From Neoroseomonas lacus (lineage in GTDB: Bacteria; Pseudomonadota; Alphaproteobacteria; Acetobacterales; Acetobacteraceae): a stretch of 64,000 bases of DNA. Positions within the stretch are counted from its first letter, which is position 1, and every line of letters begins with the position of its first letter. The DNA lies in the NCBI RefSeq assembly GCF_014644535.1, contig NZ_BMKW01000010.1:91664-155663 (forward strand), given 5' to 3'. The notes below the pieces were generated by a model, which searched no databases, was not told the DNA's origin, and saw only the letters and a program-made list of their open reading frames with translations. Below are positions 9,570-17,965 of the stretch, piece by piece. A program made the position numbers and the translations under genes.

Positions 9570-10859
9570 ATGAGCAATACCGATACTGTCAAAGAGACTG
9601 AGAACGACATTTTACCGGTTCCGCGCGCGGAGGCGGCGAAGGGCGGCGCTCAGGCCGCGGATACGCGTCCGATCTTCTTCCTGCACATCCCAAAGACGGG
9701 CGGCAACACGGTGGTGTCCCACTTCCTGTCGTTCCTGCCAGTTGAAAGCGTCTTCCCTCCGCCACCGCAGCTAACGCTCATGGATCCAGATTTCGCGCCC
9801 GCGCGCGCGCGTATGCCGAGTCTGGCGTTCCTGCACGGGCATCTGCGCGTTCCTGTGCAGAGACTGATGCCACCGGAAGACCTCCGCATCGCCACCTTCA
9901 TCCGCCACCCGGTTCGCCGCGTCGCCTCGCACTACTTGTATTTCCGATACCGGACGGAACTGCCGATGCATCACGTCGCGAAGCAGCTGAGTATCGCCGA
10001 ATTCCTCCGACACTACCCGCTCTACATCGATAACCCGCAATCGCGGTACCTCGCGCAGGCACTAGGTCGGCGCGGCGCGGATCCGCGTCAGGGAGTCGAA
10101 CTCGGCGCCACCCTGATAGAAGATCTGGATTTCGTCGGCGTGACGGAGCGAATGCAGGAATCACTCGACGCCATGTCGGAGCACTATGGGGCACCGAGCT
10201 TCCCCGCGCAGCGGCTAAACGAGGGACAGGCGTCGCGCGATGAGATCGAGGCCTGCGAGGCAGTGCTGCGGCGCGACGAATGGCTGATGCGACTCAATGC
10301 CGACTTCAGCCTGCGCCAGGCAGCGGAGGAGTGGCTCGACCGCTGGCAGTCCAATCGCCGCGCGGCGCGGGCCAGCGCAGATTTGCTAGCCGGTCTGCGC
10401 GGCATCGGTCCCAAGCCCTGGGTCCTCTCGCAAATCGAAGATGCCGGCATCACCTTCCACGAAGGCTGGTATGCGCAAGGCTGGGTCGGCGAGGCTAGGT
10501 CGGAAAATCAGTACTGGTGGTCGTCCGCATCGCCAAGCCTGCTCGTTGCATCGGCCAGCGGCCGCCCGGTCACCGTTCGCATGCATGTGCTCGAGACGAT
10601 GAAATTCGACGCCGCACGGATTCGCGTGATGATCGGAGATCATACGGTGAAGGTCGAGGCCGCTCTGCTCAATCCCGGCGTAGAGTTGAACTTTCACGTC
10701 GATGCGGAGACCTTCAAGCAGCATGGCAACGCCGTCCTCGTCAGGCTGATTGGGCCGAATGGGCCGAATACCTCGACCTTCGCTGCGATCGACCCGACCA
10801 GCAACGACCATCGCCCGCGCAGCTTCGCAGTGCGCAGCATAACATTGCTGCCGGCCTAG
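9570..10859 (+). CDS. Sulfotransferase family protein with C-terminal beta domain
   Basis: A 429-residue protein. The PAPS-binding 5'-phosphosulfate loop FFLHIPKTGGNT is at residues 36-47 and the 3'-phosphate motif FIRHPVRRVASHY begins at about 110, which is typical of Sulfotransfer_2/heparan-type sulfotransferases. After the catalytic part (about 1-290) there is an additional 130-residue beta-rich region (for instance PVTVRMHVLET, VELNFHVDAE) that may bind carbohydrate; I do not recognise its family. Codon choice is less extreme in GC than the flanking housekeeping genes, consistent with acquisition. Start chosen at the ATG 26 bases after the upstream stop. Confidence 0.82.
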   Translation: MSNTDTVKETENDILPVPRAEAAKGGAQAADTRPIFFLHIPKTGGNTVVSHFLSFLPVESVFPPPPQLTLMDPDFAPARARMPSLAFLHGHLRVPVQRLMPPEDLRIATFIRHPVRRVASHYLYFRYRTELPMHHVAKQLSIAEFLRHYPLYIDNPQSRYLAQALGRRGADPRQGVELGATLIEDLDFVGVTERMQESLDAMSEHYGAPSFPAQRLNEGQASRDEIEACEAVLRRDEWLMRLNADFSLRQAAEEWLDRWQSNRRAARASADLLAGLRGIGPKPWVLSQIEDAGITFHEGWYAQGWVGEARSENQYWWSSASPSLLVASASGRPVTVRMHVLETMKFDAARIRVMIGDHTVKVEAALLNPGVELNFHVDAETFKQHGNAVLVRLIGPNGPNTSTFAAIDPTSNDHRPRSFAVRSITLLPA

Positions 10860-10915
10860 GGCTGAATGGCGATGCCGGGATGCCGCTCTCGTGAAACGGA
10901 CATGGGAGCCTGAAT

Positions 10916-12415
10916 ATGGTGGCGCTTCCGAATTCGGACGCGGCGGCGGCGGCGCTGCAGGTCATACTGGCCAAGGTGCATGCTGCCGCCGTTCGCGGTG
11001 ACGGCCAGGCGGCCAGCGAAGCGACGGCCCTTCTCGTGCGCCGCCCCGTACCGCCGCGCCAGGTGAAGCGGATCGTCGTGGCCGCGATCAACCTCAACAG
11101 CCGGGACTTTGTTGCGGTCGCCGCGCGGGTTGCGGTGGGCGCCGACATGCCGCCCAGGATTCGCGTGAACATCGCCTGGCGGCTCGCGATCACTGACTTC
11201 GCGGCGGAGGCGCTCGCGGTGCTGCTCGCCGATCCGCAGATCTTGCCGGACCCTCGGTTCGTACGAATCAGCAACATCATCCTTGCCGAGGTGCGTAACC
11301 GCGGTACCTCAGCGTCCCTGGTGACCGAACAGGCCGAGGCACTGCTGCGCCGGTTGCTGCCCACAGAGACACCGCCCTTCGTCGCATCGCCGTACGGCTA
11401 TCCCGGTAATGCCGCCGCCAAGGCGTGTATGCTCGGCGACCAGACTATCGTGCATGTGGCGCCCGGACTGCCCGTGACGATCCTCACCGAAACCACAGAG
11501 GCAATCGCCAGATTCGAGCGCATGGCCACGACCGCCCAGCACCCCAAGGTCAAGATGCTGACCGACGTGTTCGTCAACCGAACGGGGCAAATATGGACCC
11601 GCGAAGGCCGGGTGTTCCGTGCTTACAACAGGCCGATCCCCCCTCAATCCCGCGCAGCGGAAGCGACGGCGCGGGAACTCGCTCAGGCCGCTCTAGCGGT
11701 CGAGTCTCACAACAATATCTTCCATTGGCTTGTTCAATGGTTCCCGTCGCTTGCCTGGCGCCTCGGCGATGCGGCGAGCGACATGCCCTTGCTGATCCGC
11801 GACGAAGCTGCGCGCTTCCTGCACGAAAGCCTTGAGCTGGGCGCGGTCTCGTCGCTGCCGATCGAGTCCACTGGCGATGCCATCATGGTCCGCCAGCTCC
11901 ATCTCGGGGATCCGCGCTTAGTGCTGTTGGCGCGGCCTGGCCTCGCCGGACCACTCTACACGCGTATCCGCGAACGGGCGGCGTCCACTACGCCCGCCGC
12001 CGAGATGCGGCCGATCTATATTTCCCGTCGCGATACGCAAAAGCGGCCGCTTGTGAATGAGCCCGACCTCGAGGCCGCGCTTGCGGAGCGGGGCTTCGAT
12101 ATCCTCACAATGTCGTCGCTGAGCTTCGCCGAACAGGTCGCACGGGTTGATGCGGCCACTATGGTTGTCGGAGCGCACGGCGCCGGCTTCGCTTTGCTCG
12201 CTACGGCGCGGCCGGGCCGCGAGGTGGTGGAAATCGTGCCGTCCTTTCGCGGCGACATGCAGATCCGCGTATGCATGGCCAATATCTCTCGCATCGTCGG
12301 GCACCGCCACCACCTGTGGCTGGAGCCGATGCCCGCGACGACGGCCGGGCACTGGAGCGTTGCACTCGACCCCTTCCTTGCCCTCATCGACCGCCTGCGG
12401 GCGGGGCGAGCGTGA
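10916..12415 (+). CDS. Glycosyltransferase family 61 (DUF563) protein
   Basis: A 499-residue protein whose C-terminal half matches the GT61/DUF563 family: IYISRRD, a HNIFHWLVQ stretch (family members have HN near the donor site), and VVGAHGAGFALLA with His421, followed by VVEIVPSF. The N-terminal 150 residues are helical and Ala-rich, resembling TPR-like regions often fused to these enzymes. GT61 enzymes transfer xylose, GlcNAc or related sugars. GGGAG lies seven bases before the ATG. Last gene of the three-gene glycan-modification cassette. Confidence 0.85.
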   Translation: MVALPNSDAAAAALQVILAKVHAAAVRGDGQAASEATALLVRRPVPPRQVKRIVVAAINLNSRDFVAVAARVAVGADMPPRIRVNIAWRLAITDFAAEALAVLLADPQILPDPRFVRISNIILAEVRNRGTSASLVTEQAEALLRRLLPTETPPFVASPYGYPGNAAAKACMLGDQTIVHVAPGLPVTILTETTEAIARFERMATTAQHPKVKMLTDVFVNRTGQIWTREGRVFRAYNRPIPPQSRAAEATARELAQAALAVESHNNIFHWLVQWFPSLAWRLGDAASDMPLLIRDEAARFLHESLELGAVSSLPIESTGDAIMVRQLHLGDPRLVLLARPGLAGPLYTRIRERAASTTPAAEMRPIYISRRDTQKRPLVNEPDLEAALAERGFDILTMSSLSFAEQVARVDAATMVVGAHGAGFALLATARPGREVVEIVPSFRGDMQIRVCMANISRIVGHRHHLWLEPMPATTAGHWSVALDPFLALIDRLRAGRA

Positions 12416-12458
12416 CGAGGGAGCGGGACACCGCGCTGATGTGCTACCGGGTGCGGCC

Positions 12459-13262
12459 ATGACCGACCTGCTTTTCGCCCTGTCCAAGATCCTGTGGTTT
12501 CCGGCACGCCCCGGCCACTTCGCCATCATCATCGGCTTCATTGGCCTGTTCATGGTCTGGCGCGGGCGGCGCTCGGGCCGCTGGCTCATCCTTGCCAGCC
12601 TCGGCTTCTTTTTCCTGCTGGTGGTCACGCCGGTGAACCAGTGGCTGCTGCTGCCGCTGGAGGACCGCTTCGCCCGCCCTTCTCCGCCGCCCGCCCATGT
12701 GGACGGTATCATCGTGCTCGGCGGTGCGGTGGAGCAGAACATCACCGAGGCGCGCGGCATCCCCTCGCTCAATGGCGCGGCGGAACGCATGACCGAGGGC
12801 GTCATCCTGGCGCGGCGCTACCCGGATGCCCGGCTGGTGTTCACCGGCGGCCAAGGGTCCTTCGTGCATGGTGGCCTGACCGAGGCGGATGTGGCGCGGC
12901 AGCTCTGGACCGCGATGGGCGTTCCGCAGGACCGCGTCATCTACGAAGACCAGGCGCGCAACACGCATGAGAATGCGGTGTTCACCTACCGGATGGTGCA
13001 GCCCAAGCCGGGCGAGGTGTGGCTGCTGGTGACCTCGGCCTCGCACATGCCGCGATCAATGGCGGTGTTCCGGGCGGCGGGCTGGCGCGACATTGTGCCC
13101 TGGCCGGTGAATTACCGCACCGGGCATTCCTGGGCGGCCTGGTACGACGCGCCCTTCCCCGAGCGGCTCGGCCAGCTCGAATGGGGCATCCGCGAATGGA
13201 TGGGGCTTATCGCCTACCGACTGATGGGGCGGACGGAGAGCGTTCTGCCGGCGCGGGAGTAG
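12459..13262 (+). CDS. YdcF/ElyC-like (DUF218) membrane protein
   Basis: A 267-residue protein with two N-terminal transmembrane segments (about 17-32 and 40-58) and a DUF218 domain: DGIIVLGG at residue 82, GGQGSF, the basic/acidic cluster RVIYEDQARNTHENA and LVTSASHMPRS. Relatives such as E. coli ElyC (YcbC) and SanA act in envelope or peptidoglycan-precursor metabolism. The start is chosen at the ATG immediately preceding the hydrophobic segment. The gene converges on mltG and overlaps it tail-to-tail by 56 bases. Confidence 0.85.
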   Translation: MTDLLFALSKILWFPARPGHFAIIIGFIGLFMVWRGRRSGRWLILASLGFFFLLVVTPVNQWLLLPLEDRFARPSPPPAHVDGIIVLGGAVEQNITEARGIPSLNGAAERMTEGVILARRYPDARLVFTGGQGSFVHGGLTEADVARQLWTAMGVPQDRVIYEDQARNTHENAVFTYRMVQPKPGEVWLLVTSASHMPRSMAVFRAAGWRDIVPWPVNYRTGHSWAAWYDAPFPERLGQLEWGIREWMGLIAYRLMGRTESVLPARE

Positions 13263-14268
13263 CGCTGCCGCGCTCGACCTCGCGCCAGCGGGCGACATTG
13301 CGGTTGTGCTCGTCCAGCGTGCGGGAGAAGGCATGCCCGCCGGAGCCGTCGGCGACGAAGTACAGGTAGTCGTTCGCGTCGGGGTGCAGCGTAGCGCCCA
13401 GAGCCGCCTTGCCGGGGCTGGCGATCGGGCCCGGCGGCAGGGCGCGGTTGCGGTAGGTATTGAAGGGGTGGTCGCGGTCGAGGTCGGCGCGGCTGATCGG
13501 CCGGTCCATCGGCGCGCCGGCGGTCGCGGCATAGGCGACGGTGGGGTCCGATTGCAACGGCATGCCGCGGCGCAGACGATTGATGAAGACGCCGGCGACC
13601 TTGGCGCGCTCATCGGGCTTGCCGGTCTCGCGCTCGACGATGGAGGCGAGGATCAACGCCTCGCGCGGGGTGGTGAGCGGCAGGTCGGGGGAGCGTTTGG
13701 CCCAAGCCTCGACCAGGGCGCGGTCCATCGCCGCATCGGCTCGGCGGACGATGGCCGCCCGCGCCTCACCCCATTCATAGGCATAGGTTTCGGGCAGCAG
13801 GTCGCCCTCGTCGAAGGCCGGGACCTCGCCGGTCAGGCCCTCGGTGCGTTCCAACAGGACGCGGATCTGATGGGCGGTGAGGCCCTCGGGGATGGTCAGG
13901 CGACGCTGGACCGGACGTTCCTCGCGCAGGATGTGCAGCACCTCGGCGAGCGGGGCGGCGGCGGGGAAGCTGAATTCGGCGGCGCGCAGGGGGCCGGCGT
14001 CACGGGTCAGCCAGGCGGCGATGGCGAAGGTCCGGGCATCGCGGATCACACCCCGTTCCAGCAGGGCTTCGGCGATGCGCTCGGTGCCGCCACGCGGGAT
14101 GACGATCTGCGCGGGCTCGGCAAGCGGGCCGGGGCGGTTGTAGGCGCGCCAGCCGGCGGTCGCGCCGAGGCCACCAGCGGCCAGCAGGATGATGCCCACG
14201 AGGAGGCCAAGCAGCGCGGCGGCGCGGCGGCGGCGGGGCGCGGGGATTGGCGGTGTAGCCTCGCTCAT
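13207..14268 (-). CDS. mltG: Endolytic murein transglycosylase MltG
   Basis: A 353-residue inner-membrane enzyme that cuts nascent glycan strands and limits peptidoglycan chain length. One transmembrane helix at about 17-38 is followed by a LysM-like region (IVIPRGGTERIAEALLERG, about 55-73) and the YceG domain. The catalytic Glu is Glu212 in ILASIVERETG; downstream FINRLRRGMPLQSDPTV and NDYLYFVADGSGGHAFS are also family hallmarks. It lies downstream of acpP and fabF on the same strand, a common arrangement, but separated by a repeat-filled gap of about 470 bases. Confidence 0.95.
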   Translation of the reverse strand: MSEATPPIPAPRRRRAAALLGLLVGIILLAAGGLGATAGWRAYNRPGPLAEPAQIVIPRGGTERIAEALLERGVIRDARTFAIAAWLTRDAGPLRAAEFSFPAAAPLAEVLHILREERPVQRRLTIPEGLTAHQIRVLLERTEGLTGEVPAFDEGDLLPETYAYEWGEARAAIVRRADAAMDRALVEAWAKRSPDLPLTTPREALILASIVERETGKPDERAKVAGVFINRLRRGMPLQSDPTVAYAATAGAPMDRPISRADLDRDHPFNTYRNRALPPGPIASPGKAALGATLHPDANDYLYFVADGSGGHAFSRTLDEHNRNVARWREVERGSATPAPAERSPSAPSVGRR

Positions 14269-14737
14269 GCGGCGCCGGGCCTTGTCATGTGCCGCGCAGG
14301 GGCGCCGCCCCATAAGCGCGAGGATGGTGATGTCGCGCGGCGGAACCGGAGAGGGCTTTGCCCCCTCCAGACCTCCCCCACCAAAGGCCTAAGGGCCTTT
14401 GGACACCAATACCTGGTGTTCGGCGGGAGGGTGTCTGCGGTAACAGAAGGCGTCCTGGGCATGGAGGTGAATTTGGGCACTGAACCCGCCGGGTAAACCA
14501 AGTATCAAGTATCGGTGTCCTCAGGGCATCAGGCCCGCGAAAGGCTGATTCCTGATGCGGGGAAGCGGGGTCAGTCCGCCTTCTCACTGTACGATCCGCG
14601 CCCGAATCGACGTTCCAATGCACAGGTAGGTCACAGCGGGCAGGGCCAAGTGACGGTGTCCAGAGGCCTTTGGTGGGGTGGCCTGGAGGGGCAAAGCCCC
14701 TCCAGTCGTCCTGCCCCGGACGGCGCCAGCACCGAGA
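14269..14737. other. 469-base intergenic gap filled by repeat copy A
   Basis: No coding gene is supported between mltG and fabF. Most of the gap is a paired palindromic element (separate entry). Its middle holds an extra partial arm, AAGTATCGGTGTC at about 14507-14519, suggesting nested or repeated insertion. If acpP-fabF-mltG are one transcript, this element would be transcribed inside it. Confidence 0.7.
14347..14704. repeat. Paired palindromic (BIME-like) element, copy A
   Basis: The left arm (14347-14420) has a GAGGGCTTTGCCCCCTC palindrome, then CCAAAGGCCTAAGGGCCTTTGG and ACACCAATACCTGGT. The right arm (about 14648-14704) is the inverted counterpart: GGTGTCCAGAGGCCTTTGG, then GGAGGGGCAAAGCCCCTCC. 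The centre is about 230 bases, longer than in copies B and C. Confidence 0.85.
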
Positions 14738-16021
14738 TCAGGGTGCGGCGCGGAACACGATGCTGGCGTTGGTGCCGCCAAAGCCGAAGGAGTTCGACAG
14801 CGCGATGTTGATGTTTCGCGGCTGGGCCTGCAACGCGACGCGGTCGATGGCGCTTTCGCGCGACGGCTTCTCCAGGTTCAGCGTGGGCGGGGCGACCTTG
14901 TCGCGGATCGCCAGGATCGAGAAGATCCCTTCCACCGCGCCGGCCGCGCCGAGCAGGTGGCCGATCGCCGATTTGGTCGACGACATCGCGACGTTGCGGG
15001 CGTCGTCGCCGAACAGCCGCTCCACCGCTTCCAGTTCCAGATCGTCGCCGAGCGGCGTCGAGGTGCCATGGGCATTGACGTACTGGATGTCCGCCGGGGT
15101 GATGTTGGCCGAGGCGAGTGCGGCCTTCATGGCGCGGAAGGCACCTTCATGACCCTCGGCCGGGGCGGTGATGTGGTAAGCGTCGCCGGACATGCCGTAG
15201 CCGATCACCTCGGCGTAGATTTTCGCACCGCGCGCCTTGGCGTGTTCGAGTTCCTCGAGCACCAAGACGCCGGCGCCCTCGCCCATGACGAAGCCGTCGC
15301 GGCCTTCGTCCCAGGGACGGGAGGCAGCTGCCGGCGTGTCGTTGAAGGCGGTGGACAGGGCGCGCGCCGCGCAGAAGCCGGCCACGCCGAGTTCGCACAC
15401 CGCCGCTTCGGCACCACCGGCGACCATCACCTCGGCATCGCCGAGCGAGATCAGCCGGGCCGCGTCGCCCAGCGCATGCACGCCGGTCGCGCAGGCCGTG
15501 ACGACCGAGTGGTTGGGGCCCTTGAAGCCGTATTTGATCGAGACTTGGCCGGAGGCGAGGTTGATCAGCGCCGAGGGGATGAAGAAGGGCGAGATGCGCT
15601 TCGCCTTGCCGGAGACGGCAAGCTGCGCGGCCTCATGGATGGTCTCTAGCCCGCCGATGCCCGAACCGATCATAACGCCGGTGCGGCAGCGGGCTTCCTC
15701 ATCGGGCGGCACCCAGCCGGAATCCTCGACCGCTTCCGCAGCCGCGACGAGCGCGAACTGGATGAAGCGATCCATCTTCTTCTGATCCTTGACGGGGATC
15801 CATTCGTTGATGTCGAGCCGACCATCCGCCTTGACGCCGGTCGGGATCTGCCCGGCGATCTTGGCGGGCAGCGTGGTGGTGTCGAAGGACTGAATGCTGC
15901 CGATGCCGGATTCGCCGGCCAGCATCCTTTTCCAAACATGCTCGACACCGAGGCCGAGCGGGCAAGCGATGCCCATGCCGGTCACGACAACGCGTCGCGG
16001 CGAGAAACCGTTCTGGAACAC
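14738..16021 (-). CDS. fabF: 3-oxoacyl-ACP synthase II
   Basis: FabF condenses malonyl-ACP with acyl-ACP during fatty-acid elongation. In 427 residues the thiolase-fold active site is complete: Cys177 in VVTACATG, His318 in YVNAHGTSTPLGD, Lys350 and His355 in TKSAIGHLLGAAG. The reading begins at GTG with an AGGGGG stretch upstream; the fold starts at RRVVVTGMG. The C-terminus carries the usual NSFGFGGTNAS. It follows acpP after 30 bases on the same strand, the standard acpP-fabF unit. Confidence 0.97.
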   Translation of the reverse strand: MFQNGFSPRRVVVTGMGIACPLGLGVEHVWKRMLAGESGIGSIQSFDTTTLPAKIAGQIPTGVKADGRLDINEWIPVKDQKKMDRFIQFALVAAAEAVEDSGWVPPDEEARCRTGVMIGSGIGGLETIHEAAQLAVSGKAKRISPFFIPSALINLASGQVSIKYGFKGPNHSVVTACATGVHALGDAARLISLGDAEVMVAGGAEAAVCELGVAGFCAARALSTAFNDTPAAASRPWDEGRDGFVMGEGAGVLVLEELEHAKARGAKIYAEVIGYGMSGDAYHITAPAEGHEGAFRAMKAALASANITPADIQYVNAHGTSTPLGDDLELEAVERLFGDDARNVAMSSTKSAIGHLLGAAGAVEGIFSILAIRDKVAPPTLNLEKPSRESAIDRVALQAQPRNINIALSNSFGFGGTNASIVFRAAP

Positions 16022-16051
16022 GCGCTTTACCCCCTGGGCCAGTCTCGGGCG

Positions 16052-16291
16052 TTACTCGCCCTTCTGCTTCTCGATGTAGTCGATGGCATCCTTCACGGTC
16101 GTGATCTTCTCGGCCGCATCGTCGGGGATCTCGACGCTGAAGGCTTCCTCGAAGGCCATGACCAGCTCGACCGTGTCGAGGCTGTCGGCGCCCAGGTCGT
16201 CGATGAACGACGCCTCGGGGGTGACCTTGGCTTCTTCGACGCCGAGGTGCTCGACGACGATTTTCTTCACCTTCTCGGCGGTGTCGCTCAT
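16052..16291 (-). CDS. acpP: Acyl carrier protein
   Basis: A 79-residue acidic carrier protein. The phosphopantetheine site is Ser37 in [19 protein letters not shown]. Length and the ATG start are normal. It supplies the acyl carrier for FabF encoded immediately downstream. Confidence 0.98.
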   Translation of the reverse strand: MSDTAEKVKKIVVEHLGVEEAKVTPEASFIDDLGADSLDTVELVMAFEEAFSVEIPDDAAEKITTVKDAIDYIEKQKGE

Positions 16292-16854
16292 CGTGTTTAC
16301 TCTCTCCGTTCTGCCGGGCCTGACCCGTGCGAAAATACCGTCTGCGTTCCGCCCGGTACCGGCCGGACTCGTGCCCCGGGCCCCCGCGGAGCTCGGCGCT
16401 TATCATGGAAGCGTAGCGCGGCCTAGGCGGTCCCACCGCTTCCGGTCAAGGCTCGGTTGCCGGCGGGCCCGCCGCGATCGCCGATGTGCCCACGGCGCCA
16501 CACTCCCCAGGCGGGGGCACATAGACATCGCGGGATGAAAAGCAAAGGTGCTGGCGCGGCGAGGCCGGCCAATACCGGCTTCAGAGTCCGTTTGGAAGCG
16601 CGCCTTTCGGCGCGTCTCCACGTCCGATCACCCACCTCAGTATCCTGGACCGGGTGACCGGGCGGGGATGCGGGCCGGTGGCCTGCATTCCAAACTGCCT
16701 CTCATGCCAACGGCACGAGTCTTCAACTCGTGCCGCGGCCACGAATGCGGCCCGCCGGTCGTGCGGCGAAAGCCAAGTAAACCGGAGGTTTGCGCCACCC
16801 GGTTGAAGGTACGAACAAGCTGATACCAACGGTCGAAAATTTCGGCCGATGGTA
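16292..16854. other. 563-base intergenic gap between acpP and the Bug gene
   Basis: No credible coding gene is present; short open frames here have no start signal or family features. The right part of this gap (from the 16290s) must hold the acpP promoter, but I see no clear consensus. It also contains a 115-base terminal-inverted-repeat element and, at its right edge, the hairpin that ends the Bug gene (separate entries). Confidence 0.6.
16581..16695. repeat. GTTTGGAA/TTCCAAAC-bounded element, copy 1
   Basis: The outer inverted repeat is GTTTGGAA (16590-16597) and TTCCAAAC (16688-16695). Just inside the left end is a hairpin, GGAAGCGCG-cctttcgg-CGCGTCTCC. The second copy at 56085-56222 is inverted; both share TCCGTTTGGAA at one end, the hairpin position and a following CCACGTCC. 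No ORF lies inside, so it is a non-coding dispersed element. Confidence 0.75.
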
Positions 16855-16858
16855 TCAG
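16820..16858 (-). terminator. Stop-codon-embedded hairpin ending the Bug gene
   Basis: CTGATACCAACGGTCGAAA pairs with TTTCGGCCGATGGTATCAG (two mismatches in 19). On the minus strand it begins with the TGA stop codon of the Bug receptor gene, so the stop is inside the stem. A related CTGATAC...GTATCAG hairpin overlaps another stop codon at 52596. Confidence 0.65.
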
Positions 16859-17826
16859 TCGACCGTGATCCTGGCCTGGCGGATCACCGTCGCCCAGCGC
16901 TCGCGCTCCCAGCGGATCAGCCGCGCGAAGCCTTCCCCGTCGAGATCCGACGGTTCGGCGCCTTCGTCGCGCAGGCGGCGGATCACGTCGGGATTGGCGA
17001 GCGCCGCGCGCAGCGCGGCAAACAGGCGCGCCTTCGGCTCGGCCGGCGTGCCGCGCGGCACCAGCAGCCCGTACCAGGCGGTCGCCTTGTAGCCAGGCAC
17101 GCCGGATTCGGCGACGGTCGGCACATTGGGCAGCACCGCGATGCGCGTCTCGCCAGTCACCGCGATGGGGCGCACCTGGCCGCCATTGATCAGGCCCACC
17201 ACCGAGGGCAGCGTCGTGATCATGAAGTCGAGATTGCCGGCGACCACGTCGGTCAGCGCCGGGGCGGCGCCGCGGAAGGGCACGTGTTCGGCGCGCAGGC
17301 CAGTCATCTGCAGCAGCAGGGCCGCGGCCAAGTGGCTCGCCGAGCCGTTGGACGCCGAGCCGTAGGTGGTGTCGCCGGTGCGGATCTCGGTCAGCAGCTC
17401 CTGCAGGTTCTGGGCGCGTGATTTCGGGCCGACCACCACGACGAGCGGCGCATCGGCGACCAGGCCGATGGGGTCGAGTGCCTGTTCGGGGTCGATGCGC
17501 ATGTTGCGGAACAGGGAGACATTCACGCTCATCGGGCCGTGATTGCCCATCAGCACGGTGTAGCCATCCGGCCGCGACGTGGCGGCGGCTTCGGTGGCAA
17601 TGTTGCCGCCGGCGCCGGGGCGATTTTCCACCACCACCGGCTGGCCGAGCGTGCCCTGCATGGAAGCGGCGACTGTGCGCGCGATGAGGTCGGTGCCGCC
17701 GCCCGGGGCGAAGGCGAGCAGGATGCGCACCGGGCGGCTCGGGAAGGCAGCCTCCTGCGCAGCGGTGGGCGCCGCGATGCTGGCGGCGGCGCCGATGGTA
17801 CCGATCAGGGTCCGGCGGGTAATCAT
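16855..17826 (-). CDS. Tripartite tricarboxylate transporter receptor (Bug) protein
   Basis: A 323-residue periplasmic binding protein of the Bug/TctC family. A signal peptide MITRRTLIGTIGAAASIAAP is followed by the domain start FPSRPVRILLAFAPGGGTD and family motifs VVENRPGAGGNIATEA, DGYTVLMGN and HVPFRGAAPALTDVVAGNLD. Ligands are usually carboxylates, with Asp in the binding loop. No TctA/TctB membrane partners are nearby, so it is an orphan receptor. Start chosen at the ATG of the signal peptide. A divergent transporter pair begins 140 bases away. Confidence 0.92.
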   Translation of the reverse strand: MITRRTLIGTIGAAASIAAPTAAQEAAFPSRPVRILLAFAPGGGTDLIARTVAASMQGTLGQPVVVENRPGAGGNIATEAAATSRPDGYTVLMGNHGPMSVNVSLFRNMRIDPEQALDPIGLVADAPLVVVVGPKSRAQNLQELLTEIRTGDTTYGSASNGSASHLAAALLLQMTGLRAEHVPFRGAAPALTDVVAGNLDFMITTLPSVVGLINGGQVRPIAVTGETRIAVLPNVPTVAESGVPGYKATAWYGLLVPRGTPAEPKARLFAALRAALANPDVIRRLRDEGAEPSDLDGEGFARLIRWERERWATVIRQARITVD

Positions 17827-17965
17827 GGGGGTGCCTTTGCGTGTTGGGCCGGCCGATGCCGGCATGGGCCTCCGCCGCTGTAATCCGATCGCCGCAGAAG
17901 GTGAAGCGGCGGCGACTCGGGCCGGGTATTGATCCAGCGCGCCCGCCGCTGTCCCCTGGGGGGCG

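Noticed and set aside
16292-16854. A gene in the gap between acpP and the Bug gene
   Set aside because: The open frames on both strands are short, Arg/Pro-rich, cross the repeat element and lack ribosome-binding sites.
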